Shown here: piece by piece, positions 15,353 to 24,849 of the stretch
Position numbering within the stretch: the first letter of the stretch is position 1
How the letters are laid out: every line of letters begins with the position of its first letter
Assembly: GCA_903820745.1 (NCBI GenBank)
Contig: CAIJIT010000141.1
Coordinates: forward strand, 1-52,962
Direction: 5' to 3'
Origin: an uncultured Burkholderiales bacterium
Lineage (GTDB): Bacteria; Pseudomonadota; Gammaproteobacteria; Burkholderiales; Burkholderiaceae_C
Length of the DNA: 52,962 nt
The notes under the pieces: model-generated
Databases searched by the model: none
What the model was told of the DNA's origin: nothing
Seen by the model: only the letters and a program-made list of their open reading frames with translations
Position numbers and translations under genes: made by a program

Positions 15353-16603
15353 TCAGCTCAGGTCCACCGTCATCCCCTTTTGGCCATCTAGCAGTCGGCG
15401 TAGGTGGAAGCTGATGAGGCCATCGTCCCTGGCCTGACCGAGCAGCGAAGCAAAGGCGCCGACAGCAGCGGAATCGGCCGCGTCCGCCAGACGGAAGGCT
15501 TCGGCATAGGCAGCCGTCAAAGGATCTGAAGCGCGAGCCTGGGTGAGCGGCTCGAACGCTTCTACCGGTTCAGAGCGGCCGCGCAGGCGAAGTTGACCGA
15601 CCGGGCGCCCGAGGAAGCCCGGCACCGCCGCCACCACGGCCGCGCTGGCGCAGATCCTTGTACCCAGAAGCTTGTTCGCCCCTTCCAGCCTCGAGGCGGT
15701 GTTGATGGTGTCGCCATAGGCTGTGTAGTCGAAGAAGCCGCTGCCGCCGAAGCTGCCCACCAATGCCGGGCCACTGTGCAGGCCGATGCGGGTGACACCG
15801 AGCGCCACGCCACGCGCAACCCAGTCGGCGCGCACCGCTTCAGCCCTCGCATCCAGCGCCAAGGCACATGCCACGGCGCGGACGGCATGGTCAGGCTGAT
15901 CGGCAGGGGCGCCGAACAGCACATGCAGCGCATCGCCGATGATTTTTATCAAAGTGCCGCCTTGGGCAAACACAACCTCGGTCAGCGCCGAAAGATAGTC
16001 GTTCAGAAGCGCCGCGAATTCCGCCGGCCGCAGGCCCTCAGCCAAGGTCGTGAAGCCGGCGATGTCGGTGAACAGCGCCGTGACCTCGCGCCGCTGCGGC
16101 ACCAACGCTGCCGGGTTGTCGGCAGCGGCCAAACTGGCGGCTACTGCCGGTGAAAAGTAGCGCGCCAGTTGACCGCGTGCGCGCTCTGCCTCCTGCTGGC
16201 GCTGTTGCAATTCGCGCATCAGTTCCAGGCTGCGGAGGGTCTTGGCAATGGTGGCTTCCAGATCGGCGAAGTCGATCGGCTTGGTCAGGAAGTCGAAAGC
16301 ACCGCGGTTCATGGCGGTACGGATATTGGACATATCACCATAGGCCGACACGATGACAGTGGCGCGTTGGTCGGCGCTGGCCTGAATGTGCTGCAGCAAG
16401 GTCAGACCGTCCATGCGCGGCATGTTGATGTCGGTCAGCACCATGTTGATGTCAGCATCTTCTGCCAGCAAGGCCAGCGCCATCACGCCATCGGCGGCAA
16501 AGCGGAAGCTGAGTTCGCCAGCACGCACCTGGCGCCGGAATCGTTGGACGATCAGCGCCTCCAAGTCGGGTTCGTCATCCACCACCAGGATGCAGGCGGT
16601 CAT
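15353..16603 (-). CDS. Response regulator fused to class III nucleotide cyclase
   Basis: This 416-residue protein has an N-terminal receiver domain (phospho-acceptor D58 in VLTDINMP, K108 in FLTKP), a short linker helix, and a C-terminal cyclase homology domain (about 170-365). The metal-binding aspartates D180 (FTDIAGF) and D224 (KIIGDAL) and the transition-state arginine R305 are present. The purine-recognition pair reads K220 and T294, the Lys-Thr signature of class IIIb adenylate cyclases (the CyaC-like, often bicarbonate-responsive group). It should make cAMP under control of the upstream histidine kinase. It overlaps the preceding regulator gene by 4 bp. GTP is possible as substrate but less likely. 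Confidence 0.9.
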   Translation of the reverse strand: MTACILVVDDEPDLEALIVQRFRRQVRAGELSFRFAADGVMALALLAEDADINMVLTDINMPRMDGLTLLQHIQASADQRATVIVSAYGDMSNIRTAMNRGAFDFLTKPIDFADLEATIAKTLRSLELMRELQQRQQEAERARGQLARYFSPAVAASLAAADNPAALVPQRREVTALFTDIAGFTTLAEGLRPAEFAALLNDYLSALTEVVFAQGGTLIKIIGDALHVLFGAPADQPDHAVRAVACALALDARAEAVRADWVARGVALGVTRIGLHSGPALVGSFGGSGFFDYTAYGDTINTASRLEGANKLLGTRICASAAVVAAVPGFLGRPVGQLRLRGRSEPVEAFEPLTQARASDPLTAAYAEAFRLADAADSAAVGAFASLLGQARDDGLISFHLRRLLDGQKGMTVDLS

Positions 16604-16998
16604 ACGGGGCCTCGCGCTTCCGATACCACTGCGCTGAATTCGCGCTTCAACGCCGGGAAATCCACCGGCTTGGTGAGGAACTTGCTGGCACCACGGGCCG
16701 CCGCCTGAGCCATGGTCTCGCCATCGCCATAGGCCGAGATCATGAAGACCGGCAGGTCTGGTTTGAGCGCTTTCACCAATGACAATAGCTCAAGGCCGCT
16801 GATGCCGGGCATGTTGATGTCGGTCACCAGCAGGATGATCTCGCCGGCCATCGCATCATCCATTTTTTCCAAGGCGGCGGCAGCCGAAAGGGCGAAGTCC
16901 AGGCTGCACAGTCCGTCACGCAACTCGCGGCGAAATTGCTGGCGGAACAGCGTTTCCACATCGGGTTCGTCATCGACCACCAGCACCCGGAGCATCAC
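16600..16998 (-). CDS. Single-domain response regulator
   Basis: The 132-residue protein is only a receiver domain: acidic pocket VVDDEPD, phospho-acceptor D60 in [10 protein letters not shown] switch in ISAYGD, and lysine in FLTKPVD. It has no output domain. It overlaps the sensor kinase gene (16995-16998) and the REC-cyclase gene (16600-16603) by 4 bp each. It may be a phosphate sink or shuttle between the kinase and the cyclase, or act on an unlinked target. Its receiver is similar to that of the REC-cyclase, so it may have arisen by duplication. Confidence 0.92.
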   Translation of the reverse strand: MMLRVLVVDDEPDVETLFRQQFRRELRDGLCSLDFALSAAAALEKMDDAMAGEIILLVTDINMPGISGLELLSLVKALKPDLPVFMISAYGDGETMAQAAARGASKFLTKPVDFPALKREFSAVVSEARGPV

Positions 16999-19499
16999 GA
17001 GGCCACCTCCTTGTGCTGGAGCGGTCGGCGCGGCAGACGGACAACGAACTCGGTGAAGTTATCTACCTCGCTCTCGACCTCGATCTGACCGCCCAGTTGT
17101 TTCAAGATGATGTCGTAACTGAGCGAGAGGCCAAGCCCAGTTCCTTCGCCGGTTGGCTTGGTGGTGAAGAAGGGCTCGAAGATCCTATCGCGCACTGCTG
17201 CCGTCATACCGATGCCATTGTCGCGGACGCGGATTTCTATGTGATCGCCCAAGGTGCGCGTCGCCAGCCGCAAAGTCGGCTCGTAATTTGCTGCGCCGCC
17301 GCGCTCCGCGCGCTTGGCCGTGGCGTAGAAGCCGTTGCCAATCAGGTTGAGCAGCACGCGGGTAAATTCCTGTCCGAACAGTTCCACCTGGCCGACAGAG
17401 GGATCAAACGCCTTTTCCATGGTGATATTGAAGCCCGGCATTGAGGCGCGCGCGCCATGATAGGCAAGGTTCAGCGCCTCCTCGGCTACGGCGTTTAGAT
17501 CGACCGCCTGGCGTTCTCCGGAAGCGCCGCGCGAATGTTCAAGCATGCTGCGGACAATCCCGTCGGCGCGCTTGCCATGTTCTGTAATCTTGCGAAGGTT
17601 GCCGGTTAGCATCAAGGAGAGTTCTTCGACCTCGGCGCGCTGGCCTTCATCCAGCGCCGCCAAGCCAGGTGCTACCGCTTCCTGCAGCTCGGCCAGCAGG
17701 TCCGCCGACAAGCTGGCGAAGTTGTTGACGAAGTTCAGCGGGTTCTTGATCTCATGGGCGATGCCGGCGGTAAGTTGACCGAGTGAGGCCAGTTTCTCCG
17801 ACTGTATGAGCCGATCCTGCGCGCGCCGTAGATCGTCGAGCGACCCCGTGAGTTCTTTCGTCCGCGCCTGCAGCGCATCGAAAAGGCGGACATTCTCGAT
17901 GGCAATGACGGCCTGGGCGGCAAAGGTCTGGAGCAGCACGATCTGGCGCGCAGTGAAGGCGCCCGGACCCGGTTTGCGTAGCATGATCACGCCGACCGTG
18001 ACGTCCTTTTGCAGGATAGGCGTGGCGACCCCGGCCCGCCAACCGCGCGCGGGAGACAGCTCGAGGACGTCGGGAAAAGCCGTCGCATCAATCAAATCGG
18101 CATCGGCGATGAGGACCAGTCGTCGGTCGAGGATCGCCCGGCCGTTGATCGTGGTGCGGTCATACGAGCGGCGGTGGCCGATCGACGCGTCGAGCTCACC
18201 TTCATGTGCGGCAGTCACCATCTCTGCGCCGTCACGCAGCACGATCAGTGCGTCCTTGCCGCCGCACAAGCGCAGCGCGGCCTTGGCCACGGCATCGAGC
18301 ACCGGGTGCACATCGTTCGGCGACTGCGAGATCACCCTCAGGATGTCGACCATTGCAGTCTGCCGCTCAAGCGCTTCCTTGGTCTCGTTGAGCATGCCTG
18401 CGTTGCCAATGGCAATCACAGCCTGGGCTGCAAAGATGTCAAGCAACTGCAAGTGATTAGCGGCGAACCGACCGGGTGCTGCACAGGTGACGGAGATAAC
18501 GCCAACAACAGTTTTATTACGGCGCAGGGGAATGTAAACCAGACTCTGGAAACCTCGTAAACGGGCTATTTCAACAAAGTCTGGTGTACCGGCCCAGTCA
18601 GCTTCGACGTCAGGAAACTCGAGAATTTCACCTTTGAGGATCGATTCTCCGAATGGAAAAGAAGACAGCGGTCTAGGAAAGGATGCCTGCAACACCGAAT
18701 CGGCTTCAGGTGTAGATGGAGTGAAGGCTTTCAGATCTATCACGTTGGCAGCAATGCTATAGACCGTGGTCGTCATTCCTCGAACCAACCCGTTGGATCT
18801 GGTCGCAATGGCGTCAAAAACCGATTGCACATCCGATGGCGAGTTGGCGATGGCCTTCAGTATGTCGGCAGTAGCAGCCTGCCGCTCCAGCGCGTACTTG
18901 GTCTCGTTGAAGTTGCGTACATTTGCCAGAGCGATCACCGCCTGGCTTGCGAAAGTTTGCAGTAGGCCCATCAGTTTGTCTGGAAAAAGGCCCGGCTCGT
19001 CTCGCCCTATGCCAATCGCGCCGATCGCATGGCCGTCTTCATGAAGCAGCGGTACCGTGAGCAAGGCGCGATAGTAGTTTTTCTTGGCGTTGGCGCCGAG
19101 TTGATAGGCGGGGTCGAGTTCAATGTCAGGAATTTGCAGCGGCACAGGTCCGGCGATGAACCGCGCGTATAGCGTTTCACTACCTGGACTCGTCGCAAAG
19201 GCCGCTCGCATCTCGGCTTCAACTTCGGTTGAACAGCCACAAACAGCGATCGTTTGCTGCAAATCGTCCTTGACGTGAATGGCGAAGCTGACCCGCGATC
19301 CGCTTATTGTCCGAGCAAGCTTGGCGATGGCTTCAAAGACTGGAGCGACATCGGTCATCGGCCCGCTCATCACCCGAAGAATATCGGCGACCGCGGCCTG
19401 ATGGACTCGGAGTTCGTCCCGTTCAGCCAAGGCCTCAGAAAGCGGAATCTGCCCCTCCTCAGTCATCGACGGAGTTGCAGGAATTGGCAGGGCAGTCAT
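16995..19499 (-). CDS. Soluble sensor histidine kinase with three GAF domains
   Basis: The 834-residue kinase has no transmembrane segment. Three tandem GAF units (about 45-200, 225-372, 395-540) are each introduced by a similar helix of the form DIL-x2-I/M followed by DV-x-PV-F/D-A. A coiled linker leads to the HisKA box with H582 in [11 protein letters not shown] and an HATPase domain with N718/N722, DNGIGM (760-765) and GTGLGL (786-791). It is cytoplasmic and would sense a small ligand or redox state through the GAFs. GGAGG just upstream selects ATG 19499 over the longer frame to 19529. It heads a three-gene operon with two response regulators. Confidence 0.92.
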   Translation of the reverse strand: MTALPIPATPSMTEEGQIPLSEALAERDELRVHQAAVADILRVMSGPMTDVAPVFEAIAKLARTISGSRVSFAIHVKDDLQQTIAVCGCSTEVEAEMRAAFATSPGSETLYARFIAGPVPLQIPDIELDPAYQLGANAKKNYYRALLTVPLLHEDGHAIGAIGIGRDEPGLFPDKLMGLLQTFASQAVIALANVRNFNETKYALERQAATADILKAIANSPSDVQSVFDAIATRSNGLVRGMTTTVYSIAANVIDLKAFTPSTPEADSVLQASFPRPLSSFPFGESILKGEILEFPDVEADWAGTPDFVEIARLRGFQSLVYIPLRRNKTVVGVISVTCAAPGRFAANHLQLLDIFAAQAVIAIGNAGMLNETKEALERQTAMVDILRVISQSPNDVHPVLDAVAKAALRLCGGKDALIVLRDGAEMVTAAHEGELDASIGHRRSYDRTTINGRAILDRRLVLIADADLIDATAFPDVLELSPARGWRAGVATPILQKDVTVGVIMLRKPGPGAFTARQIVLLQTFAAQAVIAIENVRLFDALQARTKELTGSLDDLRRAQDRLIQSEKLASLGQLTAGIAHEIKNPLNFVNNFASLSADLLAELQEAVAPGLAALDEGQRAEVEELSLMLTGNLRKITEHGKRADGIVRSMLEHSRGASGERQAVDLNAVAEEALNLAYHGARASMPGFNITMEKAFDPSVGQVELFGQEFTRVLLNLIGNGFYATAKRAERGGAANYEPTLRLATRTLGDHIEIRVRDNGIGMTAAVRDRIFEPFFTTKPTGEGTGLGLSLSYDIILKQLGGQIEVESEVDNFTEFVVRLPRRPLQHKEVAS

Positions 19500-19618
19500 G
19501 GATCCTCCGAGGCACGGCTTGGTCAGCAACGATGTTAAAAAAGAGCGGTCGTCACGATGTTCACCGTCTGGTTGTCAACGGTGGAGCAAACAACCGGATA
19601 GAACCATTCATGAAGCCT

Positions 19619-20032
19619 TCAGGCCCAGCCCAGGTCGTTCAGGCTCATCCCGGAGTGCCATACCTTGGTCAAGTGGCTGATTTTTTCCCCACTGAACTGC
19701 ATGATGTAAACATAATCGGCAACAGCGGTTTTGCCAGTTGGCGACACAGGTCCTCCCGCAAGATGCGATCCAGTAAACACGGCATAGGCGGCAACATTGT
19801 GGCGTTCTTTGTCAGTTGCGAAGGACTTGATTTCGTAGCTCCCATCGGTCAAGACGGTCAGCAGGTCACGCATCCAATCGCAATAGGCTGAAAGAGATGT
19901 GATATCGGCCAGAACCTCGCTATGGGCGGAGAAAGTGGCGTTTGTCGTGCAGTACTGCTGACAATCGTCCCAGCCTTTTCCAGTTTCGCAGGCGGTAAAG
20001 AAACTTTGGGCTGTGGAGGTGATGTTGGACAT
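19619..20032 (-). CDS. SnoaL/NTF2-like small protein
   Basis: The 137-residue product has the helix-then-curved-sheet profile of the SnoaL-like superfamily: SNITSTAQSFFTACETGKGW, then CTTNATFSAHSE, a central YCDWMRDLL, and late strands AVADYVYIMQFSGEKISHLTKVWH. Such proteins are isomerases, hydrolases or carriers for small molecules. Members of this general kind are annotated only as nuclear transport factor 2 family. AAAGGA about 7 bases upstream favours ATG 20032 over 20038. It lies 120 bp upstream of the histidine kinase on the same strand and might be co-regulated. Function is unknown. Confidence 0.8.
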   Translation of the reverse strand: MSNITSTAQSFFTACETGKGWDDCQQYCTTNATFSAHSEVLADITSLSAYCDWMRDLLTVLTDGSYEIKSFATDKERHNVAAYAVFTGSHLAGGPVSPTGKTAVADYVYIMQFSGEKISHLTKVWHSGMSLNDLGWA

Positions 20033-20628
20033 ATGCATTCCTTTGCGTTATTGATCAACTTTTTTCGTAAAAATCAGGTCTGGCGGATGCTGGATGCTCC
20101 GTTGGTGCGGTGACAACCGGTCGCCCGGTCCAGGAGGTTCATTTGGGTGCAAGGTAGTCGCACAGGTATATGTTCCCGCAACAGTGCGCCTAAATCCGTT
20201 TGATTGGAGTGCGGGCCCTTGGCGGTGTTTTGTGAGTCTTTGAGGTGACGGATTCAGCGGCGCGACTTCTAAACACTTGCATCTATCGGCACAACCATCC
20301 TCTTGTTTGTTTCGCCACCAAATTGCACAAGCAACTTGCCGCTTGATCGTCAAGCCAACTTGTCCGCATCTATCGTCGCCATCAACTAGCTTTCAGGCCG
20401 TTCCAACAACGGAAGGTGGGTGCTTATCTGCCACTTTCGTTCCCGCTGCTGTACGCCCGAAACCTTCATTTGACTTGGTAGACATAGTAAAGCGATAAAA
20501 CGACGTTTTTTTTCAGTGTTTACTCTGATCTGCAGGGGTTTCACAATTTCATTGGAACCATAATTCGCTCCAAAAGAAAATCCTGTTACTTCCGGGTAAT
20601 CGCCCCAAGCCAACCGGCCGATTCGAGT
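20033..20628. other. Intergenic region without recognisable gene
   Basis: About 600 bp separate the SnoaL-like and DUF1330 genes. The ORFs present are short, lack a ribosome site, and match no family I know. The stretch is somewhat AT-richer near 20480-20600 and includes AAAACGACGTTTT followed by more T's at about 20497-20513, a weak hairpin. It may hold the promoter of the SnoaL-like gene or be the trace of an old insertion. I see no transposase signature. Confidence 0.5.
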
Positions 20629-20916
20629 TCAAATGCCTTGCACGGTGACCAGTCTGGCGGAACTGCATTCGTCCCTGACGACTTTCAGGCCCTGGTAGAC
20701 CGGACCGTTATAAAAGCCTTCCCAGGCTTCAATGCTGGGGAACTCCAAGATCACGATTCGGCGCGGAGTCCAATCGCCTTCGTAGATTCTGTGCTCGCCA
20801 CCGCGGGCCAAATACTTGGCGCCTGCGGCTGCCAAGGCTGGTTTCACCTGATTCATGAAGTCTTGGTAACGGTCCAAATCACGAATTTCGACGTCAAAAA
20901 TCACCAAGGCTGCCAT
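20629..20916 (-). CDS. DUF1330 family protein
   Basis: The 95-residue protein fits DUF1330, a dimeric alpha/beta-barrel (ferredoxin-like) fold. It has AALVIFDVEIRDLDRYQDFMNQVKPAL at the start, then the GGEHRIYEGDW and RIVILEFPSIEAWEGFYN segments, with the family's conserved R-x-V-x-x-E-F-P-S. Biochemical function is not established. It stands alone between a gene-poor gap and tRNA-Ala. The plus-strand ATG-like ORF over the same span is its shadow. Confidence 0.88.
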   Translation of the reverse strand: MAALVIFDVEIRDLDRYQDFMNQVKPALAAAGAKYLARGGEHRIYEGDWTPRRIVILEFPSIEAWEGFYNGPVYQGLKVVRDECSSARLVTVQGI

Positions 20917-21005
20917 TCGAAAATTCTCTGATGAGCGAGTTGGTCGGCATGTTCAGGCAAAGCTGCGCAGCCGCAGTGAAGGCCATGAATAGAAAGACAT
21001 CAAAA

Positions 21006-21032
21006 TTAAACCATTATGAATCAATGGTTTAA
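21006..21032 (-). terminator. Terminator hairpin after tRNA-Ala
   Basis: A perfect 10-bp stem (TTAAACCATT with AATGGTTTAA, loop of 7) lies 17 bp past the tRNA 3' end. Read on the minus strand it is followed by a T-rich stretch (TTAATTTTG), consistent with intrinsic termination of the tRNA transcript. Confidence 0.65.
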
Positions 21033-21048
21033 ACTGTATTCTTAATGT

Positions 21049-21124
<76 letters not shown>

Positions 21125-21256
21125 ACGAGTCGTGGAAAGTATAGCCAAAAGGCTGGCATGGCCGACCTGAATCTGGCCGGACCGGGGGTTTTCATCGAGG
21201 GCATAACGGCCAGGATTGGCTACCGTTGCAGCTTCTTCATGTTCGCAAGGAATTCC

Positions 21257-22129
21257 ATGCCCCGCCATCCTGCCGCCTGGTACGACGCCCAGTACAACAA
21301 CCGCGCGCTGGTCACCGACCATGCGCTGATATTGAAGCACTGGGCCGTCGATTCGAAGCTTGCGCGCGAGCGAGCCGTTTGTCAGCTGGATCTGCCTTAT
21401 GCCAGCCCGACGTCGAGCGAGGCAGCGTTCGAGCGTCTCGACCTGTTCGCTTCGGCCGCTGGTACTGCCCCTGCCGCGCCGGTGCTGGTGATCATTCATG
21501 GTGGCTACTGGCGCTCGCTCGACAAGTCGGATATGTCGTTCCTGGCCAAGGGCTTTACCGATGCCGGTGCTTTGGTGGCGATTCCGAATTACTCGCTCTG
21601 CCCGGCGGTAGGCATCGACCGGATTGCCCTGCAACTGGCTGAGTCGCTGGCCTGGGTCTGGCGCCATGCCGCCGAGCATGGTGGCGACCCCCGGCGCATC
21701 GTGCTGGTCGGCCACTCGGCGGGCGGTCATCTGGCGGCCATGCTGAGTTGTTGCAACTGGCGGGCAGTAGGCGCCGATCTGCCGCAGGACCTGGTCAAAG
21801 GGGCAATGTCGATCTCGGGCTTGCATGACCTGGAGCCACTGCTGCACACGCCTTTCGTGCAAGCTGACCTGCAACTGAATGCTGCGCTGGTGAAAAAAGT
21901 CAGTCCGGTGTTGTTCCCGCCGCCGGCTTCGCCGTTTTATGCCTTGGCCGGCGGCAGCGAAAGCGCGGAATTCAAGCGCCAAAACCGCATCATTCAACAG
22001 TCCTGGGGTAAGCGTGCTGTGCCAATCTGCGAGGAGATTGCTGGGCGCAATCACTTCGACATCCTCGATGATCTGGCCGCGATCGATGGCCGGTGCCATC
22101 AGTTGACGCGCCGCTTGCTCGGCCTGTGA
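21257..22129 (+). CDS. Alpha/beta hydrolase, arylformamidase (kynurenine formamidase)-like
   Basis: The 290-residue protein has the oxyanion motif HGGYWRSLDKS and the nucleophile elbow GHSAGGH (catalytic serine). A late D-x-L plus histidine in GRNHFDILDD completes the triad typical of the BD-FAE/arylformamidase group. The N-terminal AAWYDAQYNNRALV is characteristic of these enzymes. The likely reaction is hydrolysis of N-formylkynurenine or a related formamide or ester. No other tryptophan-catabolic gene is adjacent. AAGGAA before ATG 21257 selects this start; 33 extra codons upstream in the frame look non-native. Confidence 0.85.
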   Translation: MPRHPAAWYDAQYNNRALVTDHALILKHWAVDSKLARERAVCQLDLPYASPTSSEAAFERLDLFASAAGTAPAAPVLVIIHGGYWRSLDKSDMSFLAKGFTDAGALVAIPNYSLCPAVGIDRIALQLAESLAWVWRHAAEHGGDPRRIVLVGHSAGGHLAAMLSCCNWRAVGADLPQDLVKGAMSISGLHDLEPLLHTPFVQADLQLNAALVKKVSPVLFPPPASPFYALAGGSESAEFKRQNRIIQQSWGKRAVPICEEIAGRNHFDILDDLAAIDGRCHQLTRRLLGL

Positions 22130-22137
22130 TGCCGGGC

Positions 22138-22761
22138 TTAGCCAATCGCCAGATAGCGCCCGGGCTTATGGTTGATCGCCAGTGCGGCGTTGATTGCTGC
22201 CATACCCAGCAGCGACAGGCCGAGTCGGGGCAATGACACAAAGGGCAGCGCGCTGAGCAGGATCACGGTGTCGAGTCCGGCTTGCACATAGCCGGCGCGC
22301 CAGCCTTTTTTGTCCTGCAGGTATTGCACCAGCAAGTTGATGCCGCCCAGCGAGGCCTTGTGCCTGAACAGGATCAACATGCCGGCGCCAGTCAGCAAGC
22401 CGCCGGCCATTGCGGCAAACCATGGGTTCAACTGCATGAACTGCAACCAGCGCGGCAGGACCTCGGACAGAACGGCCAGCAGGCTGACTGCGGCCAAGGT
22501 TTTCAGCGTGAAAGGCAGGCCCATGCGGCGATAGGCGAGCCAGTAGAAGGGCAGGTTGACGCAGAAAAACAGGCTACCAAATGACAGGCCGCTTGCGTAA
22601 TGGATCAAAAAGGCGATCCCGACCGTGCCACCGGTCACCATGCCGGCTTGTCGGAACATGGCCAAACCGATGGCGACAAACAAGGTGCCGGTCAGCAGAC
22701 CCTGGGCGTCTTCCAGCAATGAATGGCGGAAGCTGCGGCTGACAGGAAGGTCAGATGCCAC
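22138..22761 (-). CDS. YitT-family membrane protein
   Basis: This 207-residue integral membrane protein has five to six hydrophobic segments and the YitT/DUF161 features TGGTVGIAFLIHYASG near 43-58 and HKASLGGINLLVQYLQDKKG near 134-153. The C-terminal DUF2179 domain found in Bacillus YitT is absent, as in the short proteobacterial form. Function is unproven, although transport or membrane homeostasis has been proposed. It is the last gene of the minus-strand run and overlaps the DUF2788 gene by 11 bp. Confidence 0.88.
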   Translation of the reverse strand: MASDLPVSRSFRHSLLEDAQGLLTGTLFVAIGLAMFRQAGMVTGGTVGIAFLIHYASGLSFGSLFFCVNLPFYWLAYRRMGLPFTLKTLAAVSLLAVLSEVLPRWLQFMQLNPWFAAMAGGLLTGAGMLILFRHKASLGGINLLVQYLQDKKGWRAGYVQAGLDTVILLSALPFVSLPRLGLSLLGMAAINAALAINHKPGRYLAIG

Positions 22762-22963
22762 TCATCCACCATTTGATCAATCCTTTGGCGAGGAATCCGA
22801 CCAGGCCGAAGCCCAGGCCCAGCAGCAGGATGAAGGTGCCGAAGCGCCCGGCTCTGGATTCACGCGCCAGCTGCAGGATGATGAAGACCATATAGAGCAT
22901 GAAGGCGCCGACCCCGTAGCTCAGGCCGAACTGGGCAATCTGCTGCTCGGTGTAGCCGAACAT
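22751..22963 (-). CDS. DUF2788 small membrane protein
   Basis: The 70-residue product has one N-terminal amphipathic part and two transmembrane helices (about 15-32 and 40-60), matching DUF2788, a small protein family that I associate with beta- and gammaproteobacteria. It starts MFGYTEQQIAQFGLSYG. The ATG is 1 bp past the stop of the upstream DUF2189 gene, so translation is probably coupled. No function is known. Confidence 0.82.
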   Translation of the reverse strand: MFGYTEQQIAQFGLSYGVGAFMLYMVFIILQLARESRAGRFGTFILLLGLGFGLVGFLAKGLIKWWMSGI

Positions 22964-22964
22964 G

Positions 22965-23738
22965 TCAGTCCCGCATCGACACCAGGTCGCGATAGGCATG
23001 CCAGCTGGCATGACCGAGCCAAGGCAAGATCACCACCATCCCGACCATCAAACTGGCCATTCCGAGCAACGTCAGGCCGATCAGCAGTGAAGCCCATAGG
23101 GCCAGCGGTGCCGGATGCGCCATCACGACGCGCCAACTGGTCAGCACGGCGGCCATCACGCTGATCCTGCGATCGAGCAGGATCGGAATCGTCACGACGC
23201 TGGACGCAAACATCGGCGCCGCCAGCAACGCCCCAAGAGCGAGCCAGCTGGGAAACAGCAAGGAGTCATCACCCAGCACGACCAGTCGGATGAAATCTGC
23301 TGGGCCATTGACCGAGGCTGGCGCAAACCCGGTGATCAGCGCGGCCGAGCAGAGTATCCAGCCGGCACCGGACAGCGCCAGCAGCAGACCGAACTTGACC
23401 AGCCGGTTGTCCTGCGGCTGCCACGCACGCAACAGAGTTTTTATCGCAACCGGCCGGCCTTCGGCCAAGTCACGGCTGATGGCGTAGAAGCCGGTAGCCA
23501 GGATCGGTGCGACCAGTAAAAAAACGCTGAACAGGACGGCCAGCAACCAGAATTGATGCCTTGCCAGCAACAACAGCAAGGCGCCGGGCAGCGCCAGCAT
23601 CAGGCCCTGCAGCAGCGATAGCCCGGGGCAGCGACGCAAATCGCCCCAACCGCGCGCCAGCCAACCCAAGGGCCGCAACAGCGGCACCTGCTTGACGCCA
23701 AAACAGCGCGATTCCTGTAAAGATTGATCAGTGAACAT
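22965..23738 (-). CDS. DUF2189-like (BPSS1780-type) multi-pass membrane protein
   Basis: The 257-residue protein has six or so hydrophobic segments. It has the recurrent start VKQVPLLRPLGWLARGWGDLRRCPGLSLLQGLMLA and the GFYAISRDLAEGRPVAIKTLLRAWQ loop of the DUF2189 family. The family is uncharacterised and confined to the inner membrane. ATG 23738 is chosen because the 21 codons upstream read through the mnmH end region without hydrophobic character. It is 19 bp after the mnmH stop on the same strand. Confidence 0.8.
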   Translation of the reverse strand: MFTDQSLQESRCFGVKQVPLLRPLGWLARGWGDLRRCPGLSLLQGLMLALPGALLLLLARHQFWLLAVLFSVFLLVAPILATGFYAISRDLAEGRPVAIKTLLRAWQPQDNRLVKFGLLLALSGAGWILCSAALITGFAPASVNGPADFIRLVVLGDDSLLFPSWLALGALLAAPMFASSVVTIPILLDRRISVMAAVLTSWRVVMAHPAPLALWASLLIGLTLLGMASLMVGMVVILPWLGHASWHAYRDLVSMRD

Positions 23739-23757
23739 CGGGCGAGGATGTTGGCAG

Positions 23758-24849
23758 CTAGACCGAGGGCCAGACTTGATCCTCGACAAGCTTGTGGCCA
23801 TGCAGCTGGCGCGCCATTTCGGTCATGCAGACTTGGCCCCCGTCGACCAGGTTCAGGCGCTGCGCCTGGTCGAGCTGCGGATAATGCCCGCGCAGCGAGC
23901 GCTCATAACCAGGGTCGTAATGCTCGCGCATCAATTCACCGAAGACTGCAGCCCAATCGCCGGTCAGTGCCTGGGTCTGCCAACGCAGCACCTTTTCGCG
24001 GCCGCGCAGCGTGATCAGGATTTCGAGCAGGGCGCAAAAGGCCTCGGGCCTGAGCTTGAAATGACCATAGTCCTGCAGCAGCAGCTCGATTCTTGCGGCC
24101 TCGTTCATCTCCAACCAATAGCAGTTCGGGCTGGCCCGCATCGCTTCGTGCAGCGCCTCGGGCACCCGTAACTGGCCGATCTTGCGGCTTTCGCTTTCGA
24201 TGAAAACCGGTTTCGTGCTGTCCAGGCTGCGTAGGAGTTCCCACAACAGACTGTCGAAATGTTTTTGGCTCGGCTGCGGCTGGTCGGGCAGGCCGCCGAG
24301 CACCGAGCCGCGATGCGCGGCCAGGCCTTCGAGGTCGAGAATCTGTGCACCTTGCGCGGCCAGCGCCTGCAGCAATCTCGTCTTCCCGCAGCCGGTGCGT
24401 CCGCAGATCACATGCAGTTGGTGGTTTGTCGGCAACTGGCTCAATTGCTCGCGCACCAGGCCCCGGTAAGCCTTGTAACCGCCTTCAAGCTGGCGCGACT
24501 TGAAGCCGATCTGGCTCAGGAACCAGTTCATCGCCCCCGAACGCTGGCCGCCGCGCCAGCAATAGACCAACGGTCGCCAAGTCTTTGGCAAAGCGACGGC
24601 ATGAAGGTCGAGGTGGCGGGCGATATTGCGCGCAATGATGGCCGCACCCATTTTGCGTGCCTCGAAAGGCGAGCCGTTGTAGAGCGTGCCGACAACGCGC
24701 CGCTGCTCGTTGTCGAGCACCGGCCAGTTCAGTGCGCCGGGCAGATGGTCTTCCGCAAATTCGGCGGGTGAGCGTACGTCGATGATTGCGTCAAAAGCGC
24801 CGAGATCGGACAACGCGTCGGGGGTGCTGATGCAATGCGAAGGCGTCAT
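23758..24849 (-). CDS. mnmH: tRNA 2-selenouridine/geranyl-2-thiouridine synthase MnmH
   Basis: The 363-residue enzyme replaces sulfur by selenium at wobble position 34 of certain tRNAs, through a geranylated intermediate. It has an N-terminal rhodanese domain with catalytic C97 in [12 protein letters not shown] and a C-terminal P-loop domain starting at GRTGCGKT. Length and order match E. coli SelU. It overlaps glnD by 4 bp. MnmH needs selenophosphate, so the genome should also encode SelD; that is not in this window. Confidence 0.92.
   Translation of the reverse strand: MTPSHCISTPDALSDLGAFDAIIDVRSPAEFAEDHLPGALNWPVLDNEQRRVVGTLYNGSPFEARKMGAAIIARNIARHLDLHAVALPKTWRPLVYCWRGGQRSGAMNWFLSQIGFKSRQLEGGYKAYRGLVREQLSQLPTNHQLHVICGRTGCGKTRLLQALAAQGAQILDLEGLAAHRGSVLGGLPDQPQPSQKHFDSLLWELLRSLDSTKPVFIESESRKIGQLRVPEALHEAMRASPNCYWLEMNEAARIELLLQDYGHFKLRPEAFCALLEILITLRGREKVLRWQTQALTGDWAAVFGELMREHYDPGYERSLRGHYPQLDQAQRLNLVDGGQVCMTEMARQLHGHKLVEDQVWPSV

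Noticed and set aside
20386-20613. 75-codon minus-strand ORF in the gap before DUF1330
   Set aside because: No ribosome site, no recognisable motif, and atypical composition.
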